Source of the DNA: Marinomonas sp. KMM3893
GTDB lineage: Bacteria > Pseudomonadota > Gammaproteobacteria > Pseudomonadales > Marinomonadaceae
Length of the DNA: 64,000 nt
Direction: 5' to 3'
Assembly: GCF_004352855.1 (NCBI RefSeq)
Contig: NZ_SJSC01000002.1
Location: forward strand, 310,001 to 374,000
Shown: in pieces, positions 45,673 through 54,165 of the stretch
How the letters are laid out: the number at the start of each line of letters is the position of its first letter
Position numbering within the stretch: the stretch's first letter is position 1
The notes under the pieces: model-generated
The model's database searches: none
What the model was told of the DNA's origin: nothing
What the model saw: the letters and a program-made list of their open reading frames with translations, nothing else
Program-made: the position numbers and the translations under genes

Positions 45673-46816
45673 CTTCTACCTCCTGGGTTGCCGAGGTAGC
45701 CATAGGCGTACTGGCTTCCACCAAATACTCATTCACATACACCTTGGTCCACTGTTCTGGGAAACTCACAAAGATCTGCCCAGACGGCACTTTTTGGTCT
45801 TCACTCAGACGAGCTTTCATCATCTGACCGTTAAACAGGAATGAGAGGATCTTGTAGGTGCCTAGATCTTCTACATAATCGACCTCTACCTGATAGGCGT
45901 CGTCGTTTTTGCCATCCCAAACGTGAACAAACTCCGGACGGATGCCCAGTCGTAGTTTGGTCGCCGCCATGTTTTTTAAGGTTGTTAGTACGTCACTTCG
46001 AATCGCTATTTCATGTTCGCCAAACATCACCCGTGTGTGGCCTTGGTGGTCAGTTTGCAGTTCGGCGTCAAAAAAGTTCATGCCTGGGCTGCCAATGAAA
46101 TACCCAACAAAGGTATGCGCTGGGTTTTCAAACAGCTCTCGTGGGGTGCCAAATTGGACGATTTGCCCGTTGTACATCACCGCAATTTTATCGGCGAAAG
46201 TGGAAGCTTCTAATTGGTCATGGGTGACATACACCATGGTGATATTGAATTGCTCATGGATTTGCTTGAGCTTGCGGCGCAATTTCCATTTTAATTGTGG
46301 GTCGATCACGGTTAATGGTTCGTCGAATAAAATCGCCGATACGTCATCGCGAACCAAGCCACGTCCCATGGAGACTTTTTGTTTTTGGTCTGCTGACAGC
46401 CCTTTCGCTTTGCGTTTGAGTTGATCAGACAGTTCTAAAATCTCAGCGACCTCATGAACTTTCGAGGTGACCTTATGGGCTGGCACGCCAATATTGCGCA
46501 ATGGAAACGCCAGATTGTCGAACACCGTCATGGTGTCGTACACCACAGGGAATTGGAAAACCTGAGCAATGTTGCGTTCTTCTGGTTTCAGCTCATTGAC
46601 GCGTTTTCCATCGAATAAGACTTCGCCATCAGACGGTTCCAGCAAGCCGGAAATAATATTGAGCAGGGTGGACTTACCACAACCAGAAGGGCCGAGCAGG
46701 GCAAACGCGCCGCCTTGTTCCCAGACGTGAGACATCTCGCGGATGGCGTAGTCTTCGGCTTTACTTGGGTTCTCACTGTAGCTGTGAGCGAGTGCATTGA
46801 GTGTGATTTCAGCCAT
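45662..46816 (-). CDS. glpT: Glycerol ABC transporter ATPase GlpT, signature motif degenerate
   Basis: A 384-residue MalK-type ATPase with a C-terminal regulatory/TOBE domain. Walker A (GPSGCGKST, 42-50), Q-loop, Walker B (ILFDE, 162-166) and the H-loop His199 (VTHDQ) are intact. The ABC signature is LSADQ (140-144) rather than LSGGQ, and the D-loop is TVID rather than SxLD. Paired with GlpS, its own ATP-binding half faces a normal signature, while it offers a poor signature to GlpS. It follows glpS with a 4-nt gap and overlaps glpP by 11 nt. Confidence 0.92.
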   Translation of the reverse strand: MAEITLNALAHSYSENPSKAEDYAIREMSHVWEQGGAFALLGPSGCGKSTLLNIISGLLEPSDGEVLFDGKRVNELKPEERNIAQVFQFPVVYDTMTVFDNLAFPLRNIGVPAHKVTSKVHEVAEILELSDQLKRKAKGLSADQKQKVSMGRGLVRDDVSAILFDEPLTVIDPQLKWKLRRKLKQIHEQFNITMVYVTHDQLEASTFADKIAVMYNGQIVQFGTPRELFENPAHTFVGYFIGSPGMNFFDAELQTDHQGHTRVMFGEHEIAIRSDVLTTLKNMAATKLRLGIRPEFVHVWDGKNDDAYQVEVDYVEDLGTYKILSFLFNGQMMKARLSEDQKVPSGQIFVSFPEQWTKVYVNEYLVEASTPMATSATQEVEDAN

Positions 46817-46820
46817 GATC

Positions 46821-47906
46821 TTAATCCCTCATTCGCGCTGGTGAATGCACCATCTTGCCTTGGCTATCGAAGGCATAGAGTTTGTGCGTGGGGAAGTACA
46901 CCTTGATGTCTTGATCGACTTGATACTCATGCACGCCAGACAAATGGAGCACTAGATCAAAGTGTGGGTTGTGGACGTGTAAGAAGGTTTCGGAGCCACT
47001 GATCTCGGCGAGGTCTACTTTGACGGGCAGTTCTAAATCATCGTCAGAGTGTGGGACCAAGCCAATGTGTGAGGCGCGCACACCAAATTGATATTGTCCG
47101 GGTGTCAGTTGGCGCAAATCACTGTTGAGTTGGAAATGAACCGTTTCATCAAAGGTGACTTCGTTTTCACTGACACGCCCAGGGACGACATTGATCGGTG
47201 GTTCGGAGAACATCTCAGCGGTGATAATGTCTTTTGGCTGATGGTAAACCTCGGCGGTTGGCCCCATTTGGAGCAACTTGCCTTCGTGCATGACCGCGGT
47301 GTTACCACCAAGGGCTAAGGCTTCATTCGGTTCGGTGGTGGCGTAGACAGCAATGCAATTACGCGCTTTAAACAGCGCTCTGAGTTCTTGGCGCAACTCT
47401 TCGCGTAATTTGTAATCAAGGTTAACAAGGGGTTCATCAAATAAAATGATTTGTGAGTCTTTGACCAGTGCGCGCGCCATGGCAGTACGTTGTTGTTGAC
47501 CACCGGAAAGTTGCAGAGGCAAGCGATCTAAGAATTCGTCAATGCGCAGCATTTCTGCGGTTTCTCGAACCCGTTTGTCGATTTCAGCCTTGTCTATTTT
47601 GGCGAGTCGTAGTGGTGACGCTATGTTTTCGTAGACAGAGAGGTTTGGGTAATTGATGAATTGCTGATAGACCATGGAGATATTGCGTTCGCGCACCGCC
47701 ATACCGGTCACGTCGACGCCATTCATCAGAATTTTTCCTGTGCTGGGTCTATCCAGACCCGCCATCAATCGCATCAGCGTTGTCTTACCTGACAGTGTTC
47801 GGCCAAGCAGAACGTTGAAGGAGCCTGGCTCAAGCGTCAAGTCGACGTTCTCGATCCAAGTTTCACCGTCAACAACGCGAGACACATTTTGCAGCGTCAA
47901 AGACAT
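46821..47906 (-). CDS. glpS: Glycerol ABC transporter ATPase GlpS, H-loop histidine missing
   Basis: A 361-residue MalK-type ATPase, first gene of the operon. Walker A is the unusual GRTLSGKT (35-42), the Q-loop is VYQQF, the signature LSGGQQQR (133-140) is canonical, Walker B is IILFDE (153-158) and the D-loop VNLD is near normal. The H-loop histidine is replaced by Thr191 (YATTEP in place of YVTHDQ). A C-terminal regulatory domain follows from about residue 235. It should heterodimerise with GlpT to power glycerol uptake. A candidate sigma-54 promoter lies about 160 nt upstream. Confidence 0.92.
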   Translation of the reverse strand: MSLTLQNVSRVVDGETWIENVDLTLEPGSFNVLLGRTLSGKTTLMRLMAGLDRPSTGKILMNGVDVTGMAVRERNISMVYQQFINYPNLSVYENIASPLRLAKIDKAEIDKRVRETAEMLRIDEFLDRLPLQLSGGQQQRTAMARALVKDSQIILFDEPLVNLDYKLREELRQELRALFKARNCIAVYATTEPNEALALGGNTAVMHEGKLLQMGPTAEVYHQPKDIITAEMFSEPPINVVPGRVSENEVTFDETVHFQLNSDLRQLTPGQYQFGVRASHIGLVPHSDDDLELPVKVDLAEISGSETFLHVHNPHFDLVLHLSGVHEYQVDQDIKVYFPTHKLYAFDSQGKMVHSPARMRD

Positions 47907-48003
47907 TGTGTGTACCCTTTTTTGTTATTGTTGTTTGTTGTGCTTTTTTGGTTATTGCTTGTGATGACACAATCTTGGCGGTGTTGAAAAGGCACCGAGT
48001 TCA

Positions 48004-48033
48004 ACCTGTTCATGATAGAGAGACTGAACAGGT
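48004..48033. repeat. Perfect inverted repeat in the glpS leader
   Basis: ACCTGTTCA (48004-48012) and TGAACAGGT (48025-48033), 12 nt apart. It is downstream of the candidate glpS promoter and carries the same TGTTC core as the upstream cluster. It may be an operator or an mRNA leader hairpin. Confidence 0.6.
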
Positions 48034-48065
48034 GCAAAATCGAACATCACATTGTCTATATACGC

Positions 48066-48082
48066 TTACAAATCCCATGCCA
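48066..48082 (-). promoter_or_regulatory. Candidate sigma-54 (-24/-12) promoter of glpSTPQUV
   Basis: On the minus strand TGGCAT-N5-TTGTAA, against the consensus TGGCAC-N5-TTGCAA/T: one mismatch in each element and correct spacing. The invariant GG of -24 is kept, but the C of the -12 GC is T. It points toward glpS, 160 nt away, beside a gene for a sigma-54 activator. Confidence 0.5.
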
Positions 48083-48143
48083 TGATTTTTTATAGGTCTT
48101 GTTAAATTTCTATCTTATTGAAATTACTATTCTTTTTATAACA

Positions 48144-48233
48144 TGTTCGGAAAAGATCAAGGTGTTCTGTTGCGAAAAAGAACTGTTCACAGGTGTTCAA
48201 AGTGTTTACAGTAGGTAAAAATAATGAACACTT
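48144..48233. promoter_or_regulatory. Cluster of TGTTC/GAACA elements, probable enhancer sites
   Basis: TGTTC occurs at 48144, 48163, 48184 and 48194. The palindrome GAACTGTTC lies at 48180-48188, and AAGTGTT (48200) pairs with AACACTT (48227). The array sits about 60-150 nt upstream of the candidate sigma-54 promoter, the normal place for activator-binding sites. Confidence 0.5.
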
Positions 48234-48341
48234 AATGCACATTGTCGTTATCTTAAAACGCTCATTTTGTACTAGAAAAAGTGTCAATATCGACAATCAA
48301 GTAAGGCGTCAGCGCCTTGCTCGAATGCTTTGGAGCCAGAA

Positions 48342-50303
48342 ATGGACAACAAGGAACAACAAGAAAAGCAGCCAGATAGTGTCTTGGATGACACGGCTTT
48401 AAATCAGATTGCTGGCCAAAAACAAGACCATAAAGAGCGGATACAGGACTCTTGGTATCGTTGTGAGCAATTCGGTTTGGATCACAGCAGTCGGCCTGAT
48501 TTTGCGACCCTGCCAAAGGGGACGTTGAACGACCTGATGGATCAGCATCGTAGCTTGTTGGAAACCACAGAAAATGAAGTATTGCCTTATTACGAGAATA
48601 TTTTAAGTAATTCGGCTTGTATGATTGTGCTCGCAGATCGCCAAGGTCATGTGCTTAATACATGGGGGCAGCCACGCTTTGGTCGGGCTTCGGCGCATGG
48701 CTTAATCGGTGGAAATCAATGGACCGAAATGCGAGTAGGCACCAATGCGATAGGCACAGCACTGATTACCGGTGAAGCCATTCAGGTCGGACGAGATGAG
48801 CATTTTCTTCGTGCTAACCGATTTATGGTGGGGTCTGCTTCGCCGATTTATAACACCAAAAACGATCTAGTGGGCGTGCTGGATATTTCTTCAGACGCGT
48901 ACCTTCCTCAAGATCATACCTTTGGCATGGTCAAACTCATGTCTCTTAGTGTGGAAAATAGACTGATATTTTCTGCGTTTCAGCAAGACCATTTTATTTT
49001 GACCTTTAACACCAATGTGGTCAGTTTAGACAGTCATTGGTCTGGTATTTTGGTATTGGATGAAAGCGGTACCGTGGTATCGGCGAACCGTCGAGCTGAA
49101 GTGGTATTGGCAAGAGATTTGGCGCTGTTAAATATCAATCAGATATTTGACATAGAGATGCGCGAGGTTCGACATCATCCCCCTAGTATGCCGATTAAAT
49201 TGCGTTCATTAGGACGTTATCAGTTTTATGTCAAAGTGATTCCTCCTGTGCAACAGGTTATGAGAGTTCCGGACTTTCGACAACGTGCGGACTATGTATC
49301 ACCGTCTAACTCATTGAAAGAAAAGCCTCAGGAACCCGTCATGGCAAAGCAATCGATTCCTGATAATGTGATTCCCTTAGACGAATTGCAGCATGGTGAT
49401 GAGCATGTTGAACGCTTGGTTCGACAAGCGCATAAGATCATGGAAAAAGACATTCCCATTTTGATTCATGGGGAAACCGGCGCAGGAAAAGAAATTTTTG
49501 TACGCAGTTTGCATTATCACAGTTCTCGAGCGAGTAGCATGCTGGTGGCCGTAAATTGTGCTGCCATTCCTTCAGAATTGGTTGAGTCTGAACTATTTGG
49601 TTATGAAAAAGGCGCCTTTACAGGAGCGCAGAATAAAGGTTCTATCGGGCTCATTCGACGGGCCCATGGTGGCACTTTATTCTTGGATGAAATTGGTGAA
49701 ATGCCAATGCCTGTTCAATCCAGATTGTTGCGTGTGCTACAAGAGCGAGTGGTTACGCCACTGGGTTCTACAGAAACCTATCCGGTGGACATTAAGCTTA
49801 TTTCAGCGACCAACCGAGCCTTAAAAAAAGAAGTCGATGAAGGGCGCTTTCGACAGGATTTGTACTATCGGATTTCGGGGTTAAACATCGAATTACCGCC
49901 TTTGCGTCAGCGTCAAGACAAGGCTCAGCTGATCCAATATCTGCATAATCGTTTGCGGCAAGAGGAGCCAGGTCCTGAGTTGTCGGCTGAGATGTTGGCG
50001 TTATTAGTGCAACACCCTTGGCCTGGCAATATGCGTCAACTCGTCCATGTACTGAAAGTCGGCATGGCGATGGCCGACGAAGACGTGCTGGAAGAGTGGC
50101 ATTTGCCGGATGATTTTTTTGAGGATTTAAACGAAGGCAATCTAGACTCGAGCAAATCACACGATGCGCCAGATGATAGGCATGAGCCATTAGAAATCTT
50201 GATCCCTCGATTGTTAAACGAATATAAAGGGAATGTGTCTCAAACCGCAAAAGTCGCAGGCGTTAGCCGCAATACCGTGTATAAATACGGTAAACTAAGG
50301 TAA
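48342..50303 (+). CDS. AcoR-like sigma-54-dependent transcriptional activator
   Basis: About 653 residues. The N-terminal region includes a GAF-type sensor of the AcoR group (WTEMRVGTNAIGTALITGEAIQV, GSASPIYNTKNDLVGVLDISS; about 125-185), then a PAS-like segment at about 232-300. The AAA+ domain follows (Walker A GETGAGKE 377-384, sigma-54 contact loop GAFTGA 424-429, LFLDEIGEMP) and a Fis-type HTH closes the protein (VSQTAKVAGVSRNTVYKY). It should activate sigma-54 promoters on effector binding. The ATG has TGGAG six bases upstream. Divergent position indicates control of the glycerol transporter operon (inference). Confidence 0.93.
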   Translation: MDNKEQQEKQPDSVLDDTALNQIAGQKQDHKERIQDSWYRCEQFGLDHSSRPDFATLPKGTLNDLMDQHRSLLETTENEVLPYYENILSNSACMIVLADRQGHVLNTWGQPRFGRASAHGLIGGNQWTEMRVGTNAIGTALITGEAIQVGRDEHFLRANRFMVGSASPIYNTKNDLVGVLDISSDAYLPQDHTFGMVKLMSLSVENRLIFSAFQQDHFILTFNTNVVSLDSHWSGILVLDESGTVVSANRRAEVVLARDLALLNINQIFDIEMREVRHHPPSMPIKLRSLGRYQFYVKVIPPVQQVMRVPDFRQRADYVSPSNSLKEKPQEPVMAKQSIPDNVIPLDELQHGDEHVERLVRQAHKIMEKDIPILIHGETGAGKEIFVRSLHYHSSRASSMLVAVNCAAIPSELVESELFGYEKGAFTGAQNKGSIGLIRRAHGGTLFLDEIGEMPMPVQSRLLRVLQERVVTPLGSTETYPVDIKLISATNRALKKEVDEGRFRQDLYYRISGLNIELPPLRQRQDKAQLIQYLHNRLRQEEPGPELSAEMLALLVQHPWPGNMRQLVHVLKVGMAMADEDVLEEWHLPDDFFEDLNEGNLDSSKSHDAPDDRHEPLEILIPRLLNEYKGNVSQTAKVAGVSRNTVYKYGKLR

Positions 50304-50345
50304 TGTCGTTCGCTTTGTATCATCTGGTTAGGAGTGGGTTTTATT

Positions 50346-50852
50346 ATGAAATATAAACTGTTGATGGGGATTGTGTTGACGATCTTTTTGTCAGCTTGTA
50401 GTCACCAAACAGTACGTACTGATCAGGTGAGTTTGCCTTTATTAAAAGGCTGGCACGATGGTGAAACCGTCTTTTATATTACGACTGACGTGTCTGATCG
50501 TGCGATTGCAAAAGCCAAGAACGCGAACTATGCGCCGAGATTAACCGATGCGGTGCCTCAGTATCCAAAACCACCACGAGTCAAAACCGCCCTAGAGCGA
50601 GTTTATGCTTTTCCAAATGGGGAGCAAGGTCGTAGTGTGTTTGCCTCAGTGCCCGCGCCGTTAGGCTACCAAAGTAATGACTCGCATTATTCACCATTGT
50701 GGTTAATGTATGTGGTCACGTGGAAAACACCCTCTCTTGCCCATGAATTAACCTCGGAAGAAGCCATTTTCGATGCAGAAGATAAAGGCTTGGTGACCAT
50801 TACTCGGACCAATGTGGTACTCAATTGTCCTGTGGTTGCCGCGCCAAAATAA
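50346..50852 (+). CDS. Putative lipoprotein of unknown function
   Basis: About 168 residues. The signal peptide ends in lipobox LSAC (Cys18 counting from the ATG at 50346). The body has LPLLKGWHDGETVFYITTDVSD, TDAVPQYPKPPRVKTALERVYAFPNGEQG and a GYQSNDSHYSPLW region. This layout recalls secreted domains seen in bacterial proteins of unknown function. It may be cotranscribed with the activator gene, which ends 43 nt upstream. GGAG lies 11 nt before the ATG. Confidence 0.8.
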   Translation: MKYKLLMGIVLTIFLSACSHQTVRTDQVSLPLLKGWHDGETVFYITTDVSDRAIAKAKNANYAPRLTDAVPQYPKPPRVKTALERVYAFPNGEQGRSVFASVPAPLGYQSNDSHYSPLWLMYVVTWKTPSLAHELTSEEAIFDAEDKGLVTITRTNVVLNCPVVAAPK

Positions 50853-50879
50853 GTGGAAATATACGGCTATCAGGCGGCA

Positions 50880-51779
50880 TTATTGCGGCCGATAGCGCTC
50901 TCCCCAAGCGATTAAAAACTGGCTAAAACGCGCCAAACGCCCAGGTAAATATTTTTGTTTATGCCAGACGAGATGCAATTGGCGGGGGAAGGTGTGGTCG
51001 ATTTCCAGTATGCATATCTTGCCTGTTTCTAGCTTGTCTTTGGCCGCCAAATTGGACATGAAGCTGATCCCTAACCCTTTTTCAACCGCTAACAAAACGG
51101 ATTCTATACTGCTCAATTCCAGCGATGAGTGTTGGTTATCGTCAAGAGAAGGACGAATCCAACGCTCGAATTGTTGCCGGCTGCCTGACGCGGGCTCTCG
51201 TAATACCCACATTTCTTGATTGAGCTCGTTTAATGTTAAGGGAGCTTTGTGCAACAGAGGATGGTCTGTTGCGCATATGATGACCATGTGGTCTTGAATC
51301 CAAGGGGTGGTTTGCAACTCTGGGCGGGATGGCTGGCCCTCAATCAAAGCCAAGTCGAGGTCAAAATTAAGCAGCATTTGGCAAAGTGTGTCACTGCTGG
51401 TGATGGTCACCTTGGTTTCTTGGTGCTGCAGAACGCCTTGTTCTGCGAGCAGTGACGGCAGCAAGTAATTGCCTATGGTCTGGCTGGCGCCAACACGTAA
51501 TTCTCCCAAGTTATCGGCGTTTTTCCCAAATTTTAGTTCTATATCCGCAGCTCTTTCTATTAATTCATCCGCCATCGGCAGTAGTTGTTTACCCTGCTGA
51601 TTCAGTTTTAACCGGGGATGAACTCGATCAAAAAGCGCGGTGTCTAAATGGCTTTCAAGTTGTTGTAGTGACTGAGACACTGCGCCTTTGCTAAGGCACA
51701 GAATCTCCGCGGCACTCGTTAGATTGCCGTGACGAGCGATGGCAGTAAAGACTCGGATTTGTTGCAGTGTGATTTTCAT
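50880..51779 (-). CDS. LysR-family regulator, CysB/YeiE-like
   Basis: About 299 residues. It has the winged helix MKITLQQIRVFTAIARHGNLTSAAEILCLSKGAVSQSLQQLE and an effector domain starting GELRVGASQTIGNYLLP, the wording of the YeiE/CbbR-like subgroup, with a later ESVLLAVEKGLGISFM motif. I prefer the ATG at 51779 to the TTG six codons earlier. Targets are unclear: its neighbours are the lipoprotein (converging) and another LysR gene behind it. Confidence 0.9.
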   Translation of the reverse strand: MKITLQQIRVFTAIARHGNLTSAAEILCLSKGAVSQSLQQLESHLDTALFDRVHPRLKLNQQGKQLLPMADELIERAADIELKFGKNADNLGELRVGASQTIGNYLLPSLLAEQGVLQHQETKVTITSSDTLCQMLLNFDLDLALIEGQPSRPELQTTPWIQDHMVIICATDHPLLHKAPLTLNELNQEMWVLREPASGSRQQFERWIRPSLDDNQHSSLELSSIESVLLAVEKGLGISFMSNLAAKDKLETGKICILEIDHTFPRQLHLVWHKQKYLPGRLARFSQFLIAWGERYRPQ

Positions 51780-51888
51780 AAAGGTTAGAAAGCCCAAACA
51801 GTGTCGTCAAAATAATAGCCTCGTCGCAGTGTTGTCGTCATCCTCCTTTTTATTGCGAGTAGGCTTCTATCAAAGGCTAGCCCGTTGA

Positions 51889-52848
51889 TTATGGGTGGTT
51901 AGTTGGCCTGAGGGCGAGCATTAGGTTCGGATGTTTCTCTAATATTCTTTGTTCCCACGAAGGGTGCTCGCCGTATTTTCTTTGTAGAAAATTCACAAAG
52001 ATGCGCACTTTCATTGGCACGAATGATGAGCGTCGGTAGTACGCAGAGAGTTGGGAACTTTGTACTTTCAGGTCAGGTAATACTGGCACCAATTGTTCCG
52101 ATTGCAGCTCATTTTCGATAAAAAAGGCTGGCATCATTGCCATGTGCTCACCCTTCAATACAGCGGCTCGCAACATCCAAATGGTGTTGGTCAAGATATC
52201 GGGGTTGACGGCCACTTCCAATGGGTGTTCTTGGTCCGTAAAACGGATAATGCAATCTGGGTCGATATGATTGTTATGGGCAAAACGATGCGATTTAAGG
52301 TCATCAGGGCGCTCGGGTGAGCCGTTTTTCATGAGGTAATCTGGTGTCGCCACAATCAATCGACGCAAGGGTAATATGTCGACTTTTTCTAGAATGTTGC
52401 CGGCGCTTCCTGGGGCTTGCAGACACACATCATAACCCTCTTGTACTGGGTCACAGAAGTGGTCATTTTGTTGCAACTCAATTTTGAGATCGGGGTGCTC
52501 TTGTTGAAACTCACAAAGATCATCGGCTAAGTAAGAGGCGCTAAACGATGAAATACAGCTGACTCTAAAATTCCCCGTCAGTCCCCATTCTACTGAGCTT
52601 ACAGCCGCTTTGGCATTGTCTAACTCGGCCAGTAAATGGACGCTTCTTTCGTAAAAATCGGAGCCGCCATCGGTCACTGTCAGACGCCTTGTCGAACGTA
52701 ACAGAAGCTGTAACTCAAGGTGCTCTTCGAGTTGGTTTATGCGTTTAGTAACGACTGATTTTACCGTGCCTATTTGGCGTGCGGCTTCGGTAAAACTGCC
52801 GACTTCGACGACCTTTACAAAGGCCCGAATACACTCCAACTCATTCAT
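51889..52848 (-). CDS. LysR-family regulator, divergent to the SDR/ferredoxin cluster
   Basis: A 319-residue LysR protein. The DNA-binding domain is MNELECIRAFVKVVEVGSFTEAARQIGTVKSVVTKRINQLE, followed by an effector domain with NFRVSCISSFSASYLADDL and GYDVCLQAPG. It resembles the LTTR group with a degenerate recognition helix (TVKSVVTKRINQ). It faces the SDR gene across a 314-nt region and is the likely regulator of the SDR-cupin-ferredoxin genes (inference). Confidence 0.9.
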   Translation of the reverse strand: MNELECIRAFVKVVEVGSFTEAARQIGTVKSVVTKRINQLEEHLELQLLLRSTRRLTVTDGGSDFYERSVHLLAELDNAKAAVSSVEWGLTGNFRVSCISSFSASYLADDLCEFQQEHPDLKIELQQNDHFCDPVQEGYDVCLQAPGSAGNILEKVDILPLRRLIVATPDYLMKNGSPERPDDLKSHRFAHNNHIDPDCIIRFTDQEHPLEVAVNPDILTNTIWMLRAAVLKGEHMAMMPAFFIENELQSEQLVPVLPDLKVQSSQLSAYYRRSSFVPMKVRIFVNFLQRKYGEHPSWEQRILEKHPNLMLALRPTNHP

Positions 52849-53162
52849 AACTTGGCTGATATTGTAGGCATAATACGAACATAGTGATCTCTTTTTATTA
52901 TATTGTTAGCTCGTTGGCTTTTAATTATCTTAACTGAGTGTTTACAGAATGGGTATCCCTGATAAGCAAGTATCGACGCAACGTTTATGCAAGTCAGGCC
53001 TTGATGTGAGCAGAGAAATATCAATCGAGTGAGTCATAAAGTCAAACTCACCGGTCGTTATCTAACCTACTAACAAGCAAACGAATGTGAGAATAAGTCC
53101 CCAAGTGGTGAGTGATCGCTCATACGCTACGGCTTTGTTGCGCCTCGTTTCGGAGAAAAATA
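52849..53162. other. Divergent control region, LysR versus SDR cluster
   Basis: 314 nt with no gene. An AT-rich TTTATTATATTG stretch sits about 40 nt from the LysR start. No unambiguous operator could be picked by eye. Confidence 0.4.
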
Positions 53163-53921
53163 ATGAAAAGATTAGCAGGTAAAGTCGCCGTTATTACGGG
53201 TGGCTCTCAGGGAATTGGCGCCGTATTTGCCAAAGGCATGGCAGCGGAAGGTGCTCAGGTTGTGATCGCGGCTCGGTCCGATTGTTCGCAATTAGTGAGT
53301 GAAATCCGCGCCGCTGGAGGAAAGGCCATTAGCTGCCAAGTGGATGTGACGGACAACGCGTCGTTGCAGGCGATGGTAAAACAAACAGAAGCAGAATTTG
53401 GTCCTATAGAAATTCTTGTCAACAATGCCGCGCTTTTCTCCGCACTGACTCTCAAACCCTTTACCGAAATTGATGAAGACGAATGGGATCAAGTGATGAG
53501 GGTGAATGTGCGTGGTCCTTTCCAAGCCACAAAAGCGGTGCTACCGAGCATGCGCCTTAATGGCCGAGGCAAAATCATTAACATTTCGTCTGGCACTTTT
53601 TTAAGAGGGGCGCCAATGTTTTGCCACTATGTTTCTTCCAAAGGGGCTGTGGTTGGGCAAACCCGAGCGATTGCGACCGAGGTAGGCAAAGACAACATTC
53701 AAGTGAACTGCATTGTCGTTGGTCTGACGGAAAGTGAAGGGGTGGTAAACCATAAGCAGCTATTGGGCGCCGCCAAAGAAGGCACGCTGGCCGCTCGTAT
53801 TATTAAGCGCGCAATGGTCCCTGATGATTTGCTTGGCACATTGTATTTCCTGAGCAGCGAAGACAGCGATTTTATGACAGGGCAATGTGTAAATGTAGAT
53901 GGTGGTGCTCTTAATCATTGA
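53163..53921 (+). CDS. Short-chain dehydrogenase/reductase (SDR)
   Basis: A classical SDR of about 252 residues. It has the cofactor motif TGGSQGIGAVFAKGM, NNAALFSAL, the active-site serine in IINISSGTFLRG and the catalytic pair in HYVSSKGAVVGQ, then a C-terminal DFMTGQCVNVDGG. It oxidises an alcohol or reduces a ketone with NAD(P). The ATG at 53163 has GGAG upstream; the 17-residue longer frame starts without one. It is first of a same-strand group with the cupin, ferredoxin and reductase genes, 244 nt before the cupin. Confidence 0.93.
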   Translation: MKRLAGKVAVITGGSQGIGAVFAKGMAAEGAQVVIAARSDCSQLVSEIRAAGGKAISCQVDVTDNASLQAMVKQTEAEFGPIEILVNNAALFSALTLKPFTEIDEDEWDQVMRVNVRGPFQATKAVLPSMRLNGRGKIINISSGTFLRGAPMFCHYVSSKGAVVGQTRAIATEVGKDNIQVNCIVVGLTESEGVVNHKQLLGAAKEGTLAARIIKRAMVPDDLLGTLYFLSSEDSDFMTGQCVNVDGGALNH

Positions 53922-54165
53922 TAGGTAAGGCTTTTTCATTGTTTGCGAAACGCGAACAGACTGAGCACTTTTGCCTGTATTGTGAGAGAAAAGAGTTTTA
54001 CCTATATTGAATGTGCGGCTTAGGAATGGATGTTTTTTGTGCGAAAGGCAGGTGCTTGATAGAACCTGTCCTTGTCTAGCCAGAACAAGCTGCAGAACAT
54101 GAAAGTCATTGAAATATAAGAAAAAGTGGACTTTCAAAATGTATCTATGGGCTGAGGAGGCACAC

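Larger units (their letters stand above)
47907..48341. other. Divergent control region between glpS and the sigma-54 activator gene
   Basis: 435 nt without an ORF. From the glpS side it holds an inverted repeat (48004-48033), a -24/-12-like promoter (48066-48082, minus), an AT-rich segment, then a cluster of TGTTC/GAACA elements (48144-48233), and the activator's own promoter region. Confidence 0.7.

Noticed and set aside
41799..47906. Maltose or glycerol-3-phosphate importer
   Set aside because: Two different ATPases, a 580-residue binding protein and a DUF2160 gene in the order S-T-P-Q-U-V fit the glycerol importer; UgpABCE and MalEFGK systems have one ATPase and no DUF2160.
53112..53162. 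Longer start for the SDR gene
   Set aside because: The extension is unlike any SDR N-terminus; the ATG at 53163 has GGAG upstream and places the cofactor motif at the usual position.
54109..54165. Longer start for the cupin gene
   Set aside because: The internal ATG at 54166 has GAGGAGG at ideal spacing; the upstream residues are not part of the cupin fold.
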